A stretch of 64,000 bases of DNA from SABI01 sp964453215 (GCA_964453215.1 CAYVRR010000003.1:23201-87200), one strand, 5' to 3'; counted from the first letter of the stretch, positions 34,735 to 43,581 are shown. Translations and numbers: made by a program. The notes: generated from the sequence alone by a model not told the origin.

Positions 34735-35325
34735 TTATTCCTCTGTTTGTGGTTCTGAAACTTCTACACTTTCTTCTTTAGCTTCTTCTTTAGCTTTTTC
34801 TTCAGCTGCTGCTTTCATAGCTTCTTTCTTAGCTTTATCTTCAGCTACTTTAGCGTCTAATGCTTCTTGCTTAACTTCTTCTTCGCTCTTTACGATAAGT
34901 TTAACTTGTGCAGATTCTCCTTCATACAATCTAATTCTTACAGAATAATTTCCTGTATTCTTGATTTCATGAGAAGCTACTTCAACTCGTTTTCGCTCAA
35001 TTTCGATACCTTCTTTAGCAAGTGCATCTTGTACCATAGTATTGGTAACTGAACCAAACAATTTACCACTAGCTCCTGCTGAAACGACGATAGTTAGAGT
35101 AAGTTCATTTAATCTATCTCGTGTTGAGGAGGCAGCCTTTCTTTTTTCTTCTTTTCTTTTTTCAATTGCTGCTGCTCTTCCAGCAAATAATGCTTGATTT
35201 GATTTATTAAATATTACAGCAATGTTTTTAGGGAGTAGATAGTTTCGTGCATAGCCGTTTTTAACTACTAAAACATCCCCTTCTTCACCTAGATTTTGTA
35301 CATCTTGGTTTAATATAATTTTCAT
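34735..35325 (-). CDS. rplI: 50S ribosomal protein L9 with C-terminal extension
   Basis: A 196-residue L9. The N-terminal domain MKIILNQDVQNLGEEGDVLVVKNGYARNYLLPK is typical, followed by the central helix and C-terminal domain ending near residue 148. About 48 extra residues rich in Lys, Glu and Ala follow, predicted helical. Most L9 proteins lack this tail. Confidence 0.94.
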   Translation of the reverse strand: MKIILNQDVQNLGEEGDVLVVKNGYARNYLLPKNIAVIFNKSNQALFAGRAAAIEKRKEEKRKAASSTRDRLNELTLTIVVSAGASGKLFGSVTNTMVQDALAKEGIEIERKRVEVASHEIKNTGNYSVRIRLYEGESAQVKLIVKSEEEVKQEALDAKVAEDKAKKEAMKAAAEEKAKEEAKEESVEVSEPQTEE

Positions 35326-35337
35326 AAGTTTTTCTCC

Positions 35338-36288
35338 TTACCTGTTCTGTCTATACGCAATCCATGTCTCACTTATTCCCAACAAAGGGAAGCCTAACAC
35401 AAACACTACATTTGCTCCTGGTAGCATCATCAATGCTCCACTTAAAAAGAAGATTCTACTTGGTCTGATGTGGGGGAATTTCTTTACCAAAAAGTTGGCT
35501 CCAATCGAAATACCCTGCACTGCATATAGCAATGCTACCACAGCTGAAACGTTGTAGGCTATACTCTTAATAAGTATAGAATCTGCCAAAAACGATAATA
35601 ATATGAGACTCATTCCTCCTAAAAGGAACCAGATAGCTTCATGGGGAATACTCCATTTTAGCATCCTTTCTTGATACTCGCTATTAAATCGGTTCACAAT
35701 CATCTCACTTATAAAGACTGCTGTCCCAAATTGAGCAACAAAGAACATGAGTCCAATGTTGGTTATGACTGATGTAACGATCTTAGCTAATCCATGTAGA
35801 TCAGTATTTGGTACTTGATTCATCACCACATTTGATGCAAGGGATGATATCAAATTTTGATATACTAATCGGGTATTCACAGCAGATTCGCTGTTACCAC
35901 TAAGCCATATTATTATCAAAAATCCTGAAACAAATGCAAAAAGAGAAGCATATAGTAATTTATAAAACATTCTCTTCTTTTCTGTTGCAATCCACACACC
36001 ACCAGCAATTAGGGTCGAAATTGGTAGATATAATCCTATTATAAGTAATCCAAATCCATCCCCTTTATTAAGTAGGGCTCTTAACTGTATAAAGTGAAAA
36101 GCTATTACAAATAGCATCACTGCAAGGACTAGCATAAGTCCTTTTTGTACAGTTTCCACTTTAGATGAAGCTAATAATAAGACTATTGTTGATAAAAACG
36201 TTGAAGATGTAATCCAATAAAGTGCAATAGCTATTGCTATTGGTATTGCTATTGTTTGTAGTCTCTTATTACTTCTAAGTGGTTCCAT
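35338..36288 (-). CDS. Polytopic membrane protein, DUF2232/YybS-like
   Basis: A 316-residue protein with about eight hydrophobic helices. The end pattern (KWSIPHEAIWFLLGG, SAVVALLYAVQGISI, and a final GISETWIAYR) resembles YybS/DUF2232 proteins, which also lie near rplI-dnaB in other bacteria. Function is unknown. It is cotranscribed with rpsR (8 bp) and rplI (12 bp). Confidence 0.7.
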   Translation of the reverse strand: MEPLRSNKRLQTIAIPIAIAIALYWITSSTFLSTIVLLLASSKVETVQKGLMLVLAVMLFVIAFHFIQLRALLNKGDGFGLLIIGLYLPISTLIAGGVWIATEKKRMFYKLLYASLFAFVSGFLIIIWLSGNSESAVNTRLVYQNLISSLASNVVMNQVPNTDLHGLAKIVTSVITNIGLMFFVAQFGTAVFISEMIVNRFNSEYQERMLKWSIPHEAIWFLLGGMSLILLSFLADSILIKSIAYNVSAVVALLYAVQGISIGANFLVKKFPHIRPSRIFFLSGALMMLPGANVVFVLGFPLLGISETWIAYRQNR

Positions 36289-36296
36289 ATCAATAT

Positions 36297-36602
36297 CTAC
36301 TTTCTGTCGAAAGGAAGATATGCGAGCACTCTTGCTCTCTTAATTTCTGTTGTGAGGGCTCTTTGGTGTTTTGCACAGTTTCCAGTAATTCTGCTAGGAA
36401 GGATTTTACCTCTTTCAGTAACATATCTTCTTAACATATCTGGGTTTTTATAATCGGCAGTGAGATTCTGTGTACAGAACTTACACACCTTTTTCTTGAA
36501 AGATCCTCTTTTTGAAGAAAAACGACGGTCTCGAGTATTCGAACCGCTTCGATCTCTGTCGTCTTTGTCATAATTTCTTGAATTATCTTGGTCATCTCGC
36601 AT
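36297..36602 (-). CDS. rpsR: 30S ribosomal protein S18
   Basis: A 101-residue S18. The core starts at KKKVCKFCTQN with a CxxC, followed by YKNPDMLRRYVTERGKILPSRITG and HQRALTTEIKRARVLAYLPF. About 35 residues of charged Arg/Asp/Ser sequence precede the core, longer than E. coli S18 (75 aa). The CxxC suggests a zinc-binding (C+) form, but further ligands are not clear. Confidence 0.95.
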   Translation of the reverse strand: MRDDQDNSRNYDKDDRDRSGSNTRDRRFSSKRGSFKKKVCKFCTQNLTADYKNPDMLRRYVTERGKILPSRITGNCAKHQRALTTEIKRARVLAYLPFDRK

Positions 36603-36628
36603 GATAGTTATTACTCCTCATCAATTGT

Positions 36629-37117
36629 TTAAAATGGAATATCATCATCAAATTGTTCAGGTCCAGGAAATGAGGGAGCATTATTATAGGAATTATCTCC
36701 AGGTGCTCGATCATTTGTGACTGGTTTAGTACTTCTGTTTTGACTGTATGAACGCTTTTCTGATTGATTCGATTGTGCACTAGGTGCACTTGGGCTAGAT
36801 AATAATTGTATTGAAGAAGCAACAATTTCAACTCGTTGTCTAGGTTGTCCATCTTGTTCCCAACGGTTTTGTCTAAGTTCACCACTTATACACACCTGGG
36901 TACCTTTTGTAAGGGATCTCTCTATATAATGTAGATATTTACCCCATGCTATAACGTTGAAGAAACTTACTTCATCTTCTCTCTGATCGCCTGACCCCTT
37001 AACGCGATTTACAGCGAGTGAAAATTTCCCTAAAGTTCTATCATTGCCAAAGTCTGTGAGCTCTATATCTCGAGTGAGACGCCCTACTAGTACTACGTTG
37101 TTGATGTCGGTTGCCAT
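36629..37117 (-). CDS. ssb: Single-stranded DNA-binding protein
   Basis: A 162-residue SSB with an OB fold (NNVVLVGRLTRDIEL, FFNVIAWGKYLHYIERSL, GELRQNRWEQDGQ), a polar low-complexity linker and the acidic tip DDDIPF that recruits partner proteins. It lies between rpsF and rpsR, the classical order. Confidence 0.95.
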   Translation of the reverse strand: MATDINNVVLVGRLTRDIELTDFGNDRTLGKFSLAVNRVKGSGDQREDEVSFFNVIAWGKYLHYIERSLTKGTQVCISGELRQNRWEQDGQPRQRVEIVASSIQLLSSPSAPSAQSNQSEKRSYSQNRSTKPVTNDRAPGDNSYNNAPSFPGPEQFDDDIPF

Positions 37118-37143
37118 ACAATTTTTCTCCAGTTGTTCTTTTA

Positions 37144-37422
37144 TTAGTCTTTTACAACAAATAAAAACTTCATGATTGGCTGCATTAATCTAAATGTTGA
37201 ACTCATTGTATTGACCACTAGTGGGTCGCAGTTGAGTTCATAATAGTGATAATGTGCCTTATCTTGTTTTCTGATGGGATAAGCGAGAGTTCTAACACCC
37301 ATATCATCATGTTTGATGATTTCTACTTGGTTTGTTGAAAATTCTTTTTCAACAAGCTCAAGACCTTTGCTATTCATTTCCTCATTCGAGTCAAAAATGA
37401 AAGTTAGCTCGTACTGTTTCAT
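37144..37422 (-). CDS. rpsF: 30S ribosomal protein S6
   Basis: A 92-residue S6: MKQYELTFIFDSNEE at the start, then MGVRTLAYPIRKQDKAHYHYYEL. It is the first gene of the rpsF-ssb-rpsR-DUF2232-rplI-dnaB operon and has AAGGAGG upstream. It lacks the acidic tail of E. coli S6. Confidence 0.93.
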   Translation of the reverse strand: MKQYELTFIFDSNEEMNSKGLELVEKEFSTNQVEIIKHDDMGVRTLAYPIRKQDKAHYHYYELNCDPLVVNTMSSTFRLMQPIMKFLFVVKD

Positions 37423-37449
37423 AGTTCCTCCTTGTGGACTATTTGATCC

Positions 37450-37478
37450 ACTAAACTAAAAGTGGATAAAGAGGTCAA
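37450..37478 (-). promoter_or_regulatory. Promoter of the rpsF operon
   Basis: Minus strand: TTGACC (37473-37478), 17-bp spacer, TTTAGT (37450-37455). The inverted repeat ATCCACT / AGTGGAT spans the -10. It lies about 70 bp from the right end of the TnpB element. Confidence 0.5.
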
Positions 37479-37548
37479 GAAAACCTAACATGATGACAAC
37501 AAAGTGTCAAGATGAGTCTATCTCTCTTCTTCATCTATATAGTCCTCA

Positions 37549-37640
37549 ATTTCCTGCTTCATCGAAGAATGCGTCTACATGTTACTGTATATGTCTTACT
37601 TCTTCTCCACAAGCTTACAGGATTACAACAACCCCAAATA
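37549..37640 (-). ncRNA. Candidate omega-RNA / right end of the TnpB element
   Basis: Directly 3' of tnpB on the same strand is a conserved-looking noncoding stretch: CTTGTGGAG near 37605, then ATGTAG, and at the end a CTTC-GAT-GAAG hairpin (37557-37567) followed by CAGGAA (to 37551). The GATGAAGCAGGAA ending resembles right ends of IS200/IS605-type tnpB elements as I remember them, where the RNA scaffold ends and the guide begins. Boundaries are estimates. Confidence 0.5.
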
Positions 37641-38777
37641 TTTCAATCCCTCTTTTCTTAAATTTTTTCCAGCATTTACATCTCTATGATGTCTTTCATT
37701 ACATTGTGGACAAATCCATTCTCTTTGATATATATCTAAAAATTCATATGTATATCCACATGTACTACAAAGTTTGGATGATGGAAAGAATGTGCTTACT
37801 TGTATGATATGTGTTCCATACTCTTGCCCTTTTTGTTTTAACTTTTCTACAAACTCTCCATATTTAACATCACTAATTGATCTACCCATTCTCCTATCTT
37901 TCATCATGCTTCTTAAATCGAGTCTCTCTATGCACACTGCGTCGTAATTGGTTACAAGGTGGTGAATGATGTTTTGTGTAAAATATATACGAGAATCTGC
38001 AGCTTTCTCATAAATAATTGCTACACGTTTTCTGTTTTTTTCATAATTTTTTGACTGATACTCTTTTCTTCGGAGTTTTTTTTGCTCTAAAGCTAATCTT
38101 TTTTCATATCTTTTTGTATTTCTCGTAAAATGTGGTGACTTTCCTTCATGATCAACATAAAAATGAAAGAGGGACATGTCTATTCCAATAACTCTTTGGG
38201 GATCGACTACCTTTTTTTTTGGAATAATGATTTTAGTAGATGAGAAAAGGAGTGAAACAAAGTACTTCTCACTAGAGGTTCTTGAGACTGTAGCTGATAT
38301 AATTTCACCAAAACCTTCTAGTCTTTTATCTCTAAAAGCAACAAAACCAAGTCTTGGAAGTTTTACGAGTCGTGTAGCATAATCTATTGTGATGTTGTTG
38401 TTTGAATATGTTGTTTTGTAGCTACTGTGCATCATCTTTTTCTTGTAACGAGGAAATGAGAGTTCTTTGCTGTTTTTTGTGGTTTTTACTTTTTTTAAAA
38501 ATAAAGAAAATGCTATTTCTAGATTCTTTTTGCTTTGAATGAGTGCAATAGTATCTATCTCTTTGAGCCACTCATACTCTCTCATATAATCTAATTCTGT
38601 CTTATATGTGAGATGTGGTTGAAGGAGCTCATGGATGTTCTCATGGGTTATATGGGAAATTCTTTCATGCAACATCATGTTATAAAGGGCTCTGGTTGCT
38701 CCTAGTGTTTTATCTATGAAATTCTTTTGTTCTTTGTTTGGGTAGATTCTTATCTTCTGTGCTTTAAATTGTTTCAT
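37623..38777 (-). CDS. tnpB: TnpB-family RNA-guided nuclease (IS200/IS605 OrfB)
   Basis: A 384-residue TnpB. RuvC residues are all present: Asp in VIGIDMSLFHF (about 194), Glu in AVCIERLDLRSM (about 280) and Asp in HHRDVNAGKN (about 366). The zinc ribbon is CSTCGY...CPQC. The N-terminus KAQKIRIYPNKEQ is typical. No tnpA is adjacent, so mobility would need a transposase elsewhere. There is no ribosome site before the ATG. The frame is uninterrupted, so nuclease function may be preserved. It lies between rpsF and a small ribosomal gene. Confidence 0.9.
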   Translation of the reverse strand: MKQFKAQKIRIYPNKEQKNFIDKTLGATRALYNMMLHERISHITHENIHELLQPHLTYKTELDYMREYEWLKEIDTIALIQSKKNLEIAFSLFLKKVKTTKNSKELSFPRYKKKMMHSSYKTTYSNNNITIDYATRLVKLPRLGFVAFRDKRLEGFGEIISATVSRTSSEKYFVSLLFSSTKIIIPKKKVVDPQRVIGIDMSLFHFYVDHEGKSPHFTRNTKRYEKRLALEQKKLRRKEYQSKNYEKNRKRVAIIYEKAADSRIYFTQNIIHHLVTNYDAVCIERLDLRSMMKDRRMGRSISDVKYGEFVEKLKQKGQEYGTHIIQVSTFFPSSKLCSTCGYTYEFLDIYQREWICPQCNERHHRDVNAGKNLRKEGLKYLGLL

Positions 38778-38822
38778 ACTACAATCTACGTAGTATGGAA
38801 AGATATTGCTTCGTATACAATG

Positions 38823-38848
38823 AAAAACCGCCGGAGCGACCGACGGTT
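38823..38848 (-). terminator. Terminator of the AURKAIP1/COX24-type gene
   Basis: AACCGCCGG (38826-38834) pairs with CCGACGGTT (38840-38848), 9 bp with one G-T pair and a 5-nt loop. On the minus strand it is followed by TTTTT, a good intrinsic terminator, 25 bp after the small gene. Confidence 0.8.
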
Positions 38849-38872
38849 TATAAAGATTGCATCTAAGAACGA

Positions 38873-38965
38873 TTATTTTTTGTTCTTGTGTCTGTTTTTT
38901 CTAAGCTTTTTCTTTCGCTTGTGAGTGGCAATCTTATGTCTTTTTCTTTTTCTTCCACAGGGCAC
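38873..38965 (-). CDS. AURKAIP1/COX24 domain small ribosomal protein
   Basis: A 30-codon gene: GTG start at 38965, sequence MPCGRKRKRHKIATHKRKKK continuing with LRKNRHKNKK and a TAA stop. It closely matches the tiny, highly basic bacterial proteins with an AURKAIP1/COX24 domain, related to mitochondrial mS38 and present in some bacterial ribosomes. AAGGAG lies 8 nt before the GTG. There is its own promoter (39012-39040) and terminator (38823-38848), so it is a complete monocistronic gene, easily missed because of size. Confidence 0.88.
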   Translation of the reverse strand: MPCGRKRKRHKIATHKRKKKLRKNRHKNKK

Positions 38966-39011
38966 TATAAAACTCCTTATCGATAAGATACTACGTGTAA
39001 TTACAGATTTT

Positions 39012-39040
39012 ATTATGTATGGTTAGGCTATAATGGTCAA
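39012..39040 (-). promoter_or_regulatory. Promoter of the AURKAIP1/COX24-type gene
   Basis: Minus strand: TTGACC (39035-39040), 17-bp spacer, CATAAT (39012-39017). A plus-strand TATAAT (39029-39034), possibly for murD, lies inside the same spacer, so the divergent promoters may overlap. Confidence 0.6.
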
Positions 39041-39081
39041 GTGCTAGAATAAACTATTTTTATGAAGTAGATTATCTAATT

Positions 39082-40332
39082 ATGAATGTTCTCATATTTG
39101 GTCTTGGTCTTCACAATGGGGGCCTTAGTGCTGCAATGTACTATCTTCGTCGTAACCATAAGGTTATTGTTACTGATATACAAGGAGCAAATTCGTTTGG
39201 CTCAGTGATTAACTCTTTACAAAAAGCAGGTGCTGTTTTACATGTAGGGGGGCACAGAGAAGATGATTTTTTATGGGCAGATATTATTATAAAAAATCCT
39301 GCTATTCCACCACATAATCCTTTTTTTACCAGCAAAGATTATATCACGACAGATATTATTGAACTTTTAAAATTTCTAACTACATACCCCCACTCTCATA
39401 TTATTGTTGTTACTGGAACTAAAGGAAAAAGTTCAACGACTTATGCTATAGCTCAAATATTGGAAAAATTTGAATGTATGGTCTTTATGGGTGGCAATAT
39501 TGGTGTTAGTGGATTTTCTCTTATCGAAGAGATTGAGAAGGTGGACATGAATTCTCCCCTTTATGTTGTTCTAGAGCTTTCTAGTTGGCAAATTAGGGAT
39601 TTATGTATATATGGAGATGATATTGATCTGACATTTGATTCAATTATTGTTACTTCTTTGTACCCTGATCATGGAGATTATTATAGTGATGTAGAGGCAT
39701 ACTATAAAGAAAAATTACAAATTTTATCGATGAGGGCAACATCTAAGTATATGAGTATACAAGCAAAACAATCTACAGATGATGGCTCGTTTGATGGTAC
39801 CTGGTTAGCAGATGATCAAATTATCATAAGGCCTCTTGTTGATATGGGTTTTGATATAAGTCGTGTCCAAAAAGCTCTACAAGCATCTAAAAAATTAGCT
39901 CATAGGGGTGAGGTTGTGCGCTCTATAGCTCATATTGTGTGGATTAATGATAGCAGTGCAACTATTCCTGAAGCGATGAATTATACTCTAAGTAAAATTG
40001 TGACTCCTTATATCCTCATATTTGGAGGTTCTGATAAAAATTGTAATATTGAAGCTTCTTTACATTATATTAAAAAAGCAACTTCTCTTGTTCTTCTTGA
40101 TGGCTCATTTACTCACTCTTCTATTATTCCACTTTTATCTTTTCATGCTATTTCTTTTAGTGGACCTTTTACTACAATGAACGAAGCTGTATTAGAGGGA
40201 TATAATAAAGCAAAGGAGTTTGGTAAACCTATTTCAGTTGTTCTATCACCTGGTGCTGCTTCTTTTGGTTTATTCAGACATTCTGATGAGAGGGGAAATA
40301 AGTTTAAAGAGTGTGTTCTTCAATTATCTTGA
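39082..40332 (+). CDS. murD: UDP-N-acetylmuramoyl-L-alanine:D-glutamate ligase
   Basis: A 416-residue Mur ligase. GLGLHNGGLSAA at the N-terminus, ATP loop VVTGTKGKSSTT (about 110-121), ELSSWQI typical of MurD, TSLYPDHGDYY, HRGEVV, and C-terminal LSPGAASFGLFRHSDERGNKF. It adds D-Glu during peptidoglycan precursor synthesis. The gene is outside a dcw cluster. Its 3' end overlaps the convergent FemAB-like gene by 13 bp. Confidence 0.92.
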   Translation: MNVLIFGLGLHNGGLSAAMYYLRRNHKVIVTDIQGANSFGSVINSLQKAGAVLHVGGHREDDFLWADIIIKNPAIPPHNPFFTSKDYITTDIIELLKFLTTYPHSHIIVVTGTKGKSSTTYAIAQILEKFECMVFMGGNIGVSGFSLIEEIEKVDMNSPLYVVLELSSWQIRDLCIYGDDIDLTFDSIIVTSLYPDHGDYYSDVEAYYKEKLQILSMRATSKYMSIQAKQSTDDGSFDGTWLADDQIIIRPLVDMGFDISRVQKALQASKKLAHRGEVVRSIAHIVWINDSSATIPEAMNYTLSKIVTPYILIFGGSDKNCNIEASLHYIKKATSLVLLDGSFTHSSIIPLLSFHAISFSGPFTTMNEAVLEGYNKAKEFGKPISVVLSPGAASFGLFRHSDERGNKFKECVLQLS

Positions 40333-41408
40333 GAGATACCATATTGCTGTTTATTGACTGTTGGCTTACTTTTTCTGATGAGGGCGTAGCGTACGTTCTC
40401 TAAAAAAGTATATATTGCATGTATAATTGGGATATAGACATAATCAGTGCTTGGTGGTCTATAGTAGCGCTTTCCACCAAAGGATTGTTTAAAGAGTGTG
40501 AGGCTCTCTAAATTACCCCCTTTCTTACCAGGTCCAGATATTCCATGCAAGTCATAATATTGTTTTTTATCACGGCAGGCTTTTTGGATTGAATAATCTT
40601 GTAATAGGTATGATGGGGTGATGCCTTGGATTCTTATCGAAGCTCCAAATAAATATACAACATAGTTGTCGCTTGATATGGTAATAGCACCGCCCACTAC
40701 TTTTTTGTTGTACATGGCAAGGATGAGGTCTGTGTGTTGTTTTGTTTTTTTATCATGTAACAATGATGAGATATATTCTTTACTTCTTGTTGAAAACCCA
40801 TCTCTTTTTGCAGTAATTGAATACATAGTGTACCATTGATCAAAGAGTTCTCTTTTTTGGTTATATTCAACTATTGTTACTTCATCATTTTCAGAGCGTC
40901 TCATTGCCCGTTTTGCTCTTTGTCTATATTGCTCTTTGACGTTTTCATACCCACCTGTTAAATCTATAATATTAGTAGCTTCAGGTTGGACTGAGTCTTT
41001 ACACTCTCTAAGTCTTCTCCCTTTTATATGAACAATCTCTTTCTCATCTGTAAAGGTGAAAGGAAAATCATAGCGTAAAAAAAGGAGATTAAGGTGCAAT
41101 TTTTCTTTTATCTTTTTGGCTAATAATTGGACAAGTTTTGTGTGAGGTATACTAGAGATATCTAACAGGTCTGCAAATGGTATATAGGCAAAGGAGAATA
41201 TAGGGGGAAGTATTTTAGTAAGAATGAGTAAATCTTTGGGTTTTTCATTTGAGTTAATTATGAGTCTATAGGCGTGATACTTCCACCCATTTTTCTCTTT
41301 TATATATGCCCATGTGGCAGTTTGAAATGGGTGTGCTGATTGAGATAATTCATCTATTGCTATTGGTTCAAGATGAAACTCTTCCATAATTTTATCCAAT
41401 TTCTCCAT
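40320..41408 (-). CDS. FemAB-family peptidoglycan aminoacyltransferase
   Basis: A 362-residue GNAT-fold protein of the FemABX family, which attaches an amino acid from aminoacyl-tRNA to the lipid II stem peptide. Seen: FQTATWAYIKEKNGWKYH, FLRYDFPF, KRAMRRSENDEVTI, LFGASIRIQGITPSYLLQDYSI and YYDLHGISGP. It overlaps the metG 3' end by 17 bp. A second start at 41387 is possible; neither has a clear ribosome site. Neighbouring murD supports a cell-wall role. Confidence 0.82.
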   Translation of the reverse strand: MEKLDKIMEEFHLEPIAIDELSQSAHPFQTATWAYIKEKNGWKYHAYRLIINSNEKPKDLLILTKILPPIFSFAYIPFADLLDISSIPHTKLVQLLAKKIKEKLHLNLLFLRYDFPFTFTDEKEIVHIKGRRLRECKDSVQPEATNIIDLTGGYENVKEQYRQRAKRAMRRSENDEVTIVEYNQKRELFDQWYTMYSITAKRDGFSTRSKEYISSLLHDKKTKQHTDLILAMYNKKVVGGAITISSDNYVVYLFGASIRIQGITPSYLLQDYSIQKACRDKKQYYDLHGISGPGKKGGNLESLTLFKQSFGGKRYYRPPSTDYVYIPIIHAIYTFLENVRYALIRKSKPTVNKQQYGISQDN

Positions 41409-43581
41409 CTAGATATGTTGATACTGTTAATGGTGTCTCTCCATATCCAATAATTGTATCATCAATTTTCACGATTCCCTTTTCACTATACATCTTAAAT
41501 GAGAAAAACACATCAGCTTTAAGCTGAGTTCGACTTTGTGGAATTTCTACTCCTAGTGGGTTTAGTTGTGTTCCAACTTCAAATTGTGGAGCAAATATTA
41601 CTTCACAAGTGGTATGCTCTTCTTGATTTGGGTCTGATGCAGCAAGCAGCATTCCCCTACTCTTCGCACCTCTAAAATTAGCAGGTTTTAGATTTTCAAC
41701 AAGAATTATGTGTTGTCCAAGAAGTTCTTCTTTTGTGTAAAAAGGAACAATTGAAGAGACTATTTGTGTGAGTTCAGGACTTCCTGTATTAAGTTGAATA
41801 ATATACAATCTCTCTCCACCTGGGTGTTGTTCAACTTCTTCAATTTTTGCAACTTTAAGGGATACTTTATTTGCAAATTCTTGTGCTATACGTATCTGTT
41901 GTACTTCTTCTTCCATCGTTCTCTCCTCGTTTCTCTCTTTTTGTGTTCCACTATATGCTAACTTTAATTCTTCTATTCTTTTATCTTCTAATTTAGTAAA
42001 TAAATGCTCTATAGGCTGGAGTTTCCCTATCCCTTCTAAAGACCCAAGCATTTCATAGGTCGTCTCTGTTGCTTGGAGAAATTGTAGTATTCTGTGACTT
42101 GTTTCTGGCATGAATGGATGGAGTAAGTATCCAATATCTCTAATTAAGATAGTGAGTGTCAACAATAGTGTTTTTGTCTTCTCATTATCTACTTTCATCA
42201 ATTTCCAAGGCTCTGCATCTTGAAATGCTTTATTACCTATTGATGATAATGTGAGTATTTCTCGAATTGCATCACGTAGTTCTGCTCGCTCAAAGTGTTG
42301 ATCTATTCGGGTTTCTGTCTCTTTTATCTGATCAAGTAATTGTGTATCTACTGTGGTAGTATCTAAGGAACCATCATAGAATCGATGTATAAATGAGAGT
42401 GTTCTGTTTACGAGGTTAGAAATATTTCCAATGAGTTCTTTGTTAACTTTTTCTTGGAAGTCTTTCCAAGTAAATAGTACATCAGCTTTCTCCGGACGGT
42501 TATAAAAGAGATAGAATCGCCACACATCAGCTGGTATTGCAGTATCTTGGACATCATTTCCAAATATTCCCATTCCTAAGCTTTTAGAGAATTTTCCATC
42601 TTCATAGTTTAGGTATTCGCTACTAGACATATGATGGAGCATTGTCCAATCTTGTCCTGTGGCAAGGAGTGTTGATGGGAAGATTACTGTATGAAATGGG
42701 ATATTATCTTTTCCGATAAATTGAAATAGCTCGGTATGTTCATTATCAAACCACCACTTCTTCCACTCGTCGGTATACGCTGCTGTAATAGAGATGTATC
42801 CTATAGGGGCATCGAACCAAACATAAAATACTTTATGTTCAAATCCCTCTTTTGGAACTGGAATTCCCCATTTTAAGTCTCTTGTAATTGCTCGCTCTTT
42901 AAGGCCGTCGCGAATCCAGCTTTTTGTTGTTTGAATTGCATTTTTAGCCCAAAATCCTTCTACACTTGCTCTGTCTATCCATTTTTGAAGTAAGGGAAGT
43001 GCTTTAGGGAGGTCTATATAGAGGTGTTTCGTTTTTTTAATAATTGGTGTGTTATTACATACAGAGCATTTTGGTTCGATGAGATCACTCGGGTCTAAAA
43101 GAGTTTGACAAGCGTCACACTGATCCCCCCTTGCTCCAATTGATCCACATTTGGGGCATGTTCCTACCACAAATCTATCTGCTAAAAATCTTTCATCATG
43201 TTCACAATAGAGTTGTTCTATCTCTTTTTCACTTATGTAGCCATGTGTATCGACAAGGTGAAAAATATCTTGAACAATTTTTGTTTGTTCGTCACTGCTT
43301 GTGCGACCAAATGAATCAAATTGTATATTAAACCAGTCATATATTTCTTTGTGAATGACGTGATAACGGTCACAGAGTTCTTTTGGTGAAATTCCTTCTT
43401 GAAGTGCTTTTGTTTCACTTGCTGTTCCATACTCATCTGTTCCACATATGTAGAGAGTTTCGTACCCTTTTATTCGACAAAAACGGGCAAAACAATCTGC
43501 TGATAGTACTTGAATGAGGTTTCCTAAATGAGGAATATTGTTTACATACGGTAGGGCTGAGGTTACAAGTCTTTTTTTCAT
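41392..43581 (-). CDS. metG: Methionyl-tRNA synthetase
   Basis: A 729-residue class I synthetase of the long MetG type. HIGH-like PHLGNL near residue 20, zinc cysteines in CPKCGS and CDAC plus a further CSVC, KFSKS in place of KMSKS at about 335, an anticodon-binding domain, and a C-terminal tRNA-binding OB domain (KVAKIEEVEQHPGGERLY). A charged linker precedes that last domain. ATG at 43581 gives the family N-terminus MKKRLVTSALPYVNN. Confidence 0.94.
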   Translation of the reverse strand: MKKRLVTSALPYVNNIPHLGNLIQVLSADCFARFCRIKGYETLYICGTDEYGTASETKALQEGISPKELCDRYHVIHKEIYDWFNIQFDSFGRTSSDEQTKIVQDIFHLVDTHGYISEKEIEQLYCEHDERFLADRFVVGTCPKCGSIGARGDQCDACQTLLDPSDLIEPKCSVCNNTPIIKKTKHLYIDLPKALPLLQKWIDRASVEGFWAKNAIQTTKSWIRDGLKERAITRDLKWGIPVPKEGFEHKVFYVWFDAPIGYISITAAYTDEWKKWWFDNEHTELFQFIGKDNIPFHTVIFPSTLLATGQDWTMLHHMSSSEYLNYEDGKFSKSLGMGIFGNDVQDTAIPADVWRFYLFYNRPEKADVLFTWKDFQEKVNKELIGNISNLVNRTLSFIHRFYDGSLDTTTVDTQLLDQIKETETRIDQHFERAELRDAIREILTLSSIGNKAFQDAEPWKLMKVDNEKTKTLLLTLTILIRDIGYLLHPFMPETSHRILQFLQATETTYEMLGSLEGIGKLQPIEHLFTKLEDKRIEELKLAYSGTQKERNEERTMEEEVQQIRIAQEFANKVSLKVAKIEEVEQHPGGERLYIIQLNTGSPELTQIVSSIVPFYTKEELLGQHIILVENLKPANFRGAKSRGMLLAASDPNQEEHTTCEVIFAPQFEVGTQLNPLGVEIPQSRTQLKADVFFSFKMYSEKGIVKIDDTIIGYGETPLTVSTYLDGEIG

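Larger units (their letters stand above)
37549..38822 (-). mobile_element. IS200/IS605-group tnpB-only element (IS1341-like)
   Basis: The tnpB gene plus its 3' noncoding part. The left end lies between the tnpB start and the terminator at 38823, where CTACGTAG and ACTAC...GTAGT repeats could be the end hairpin. The right end is estimated just after CAGGAA at 37551. No target duplication is expected for this group, so exact ends need comparison with an empty site. Confidence 0.55.

Noticed and set aside
37490..37807. 105-codon plus-strand frame across the TnpB right end
   Set aside because: It overlaps tnpB antisense and the noncoding RNA candidate; composition is not protein-like.
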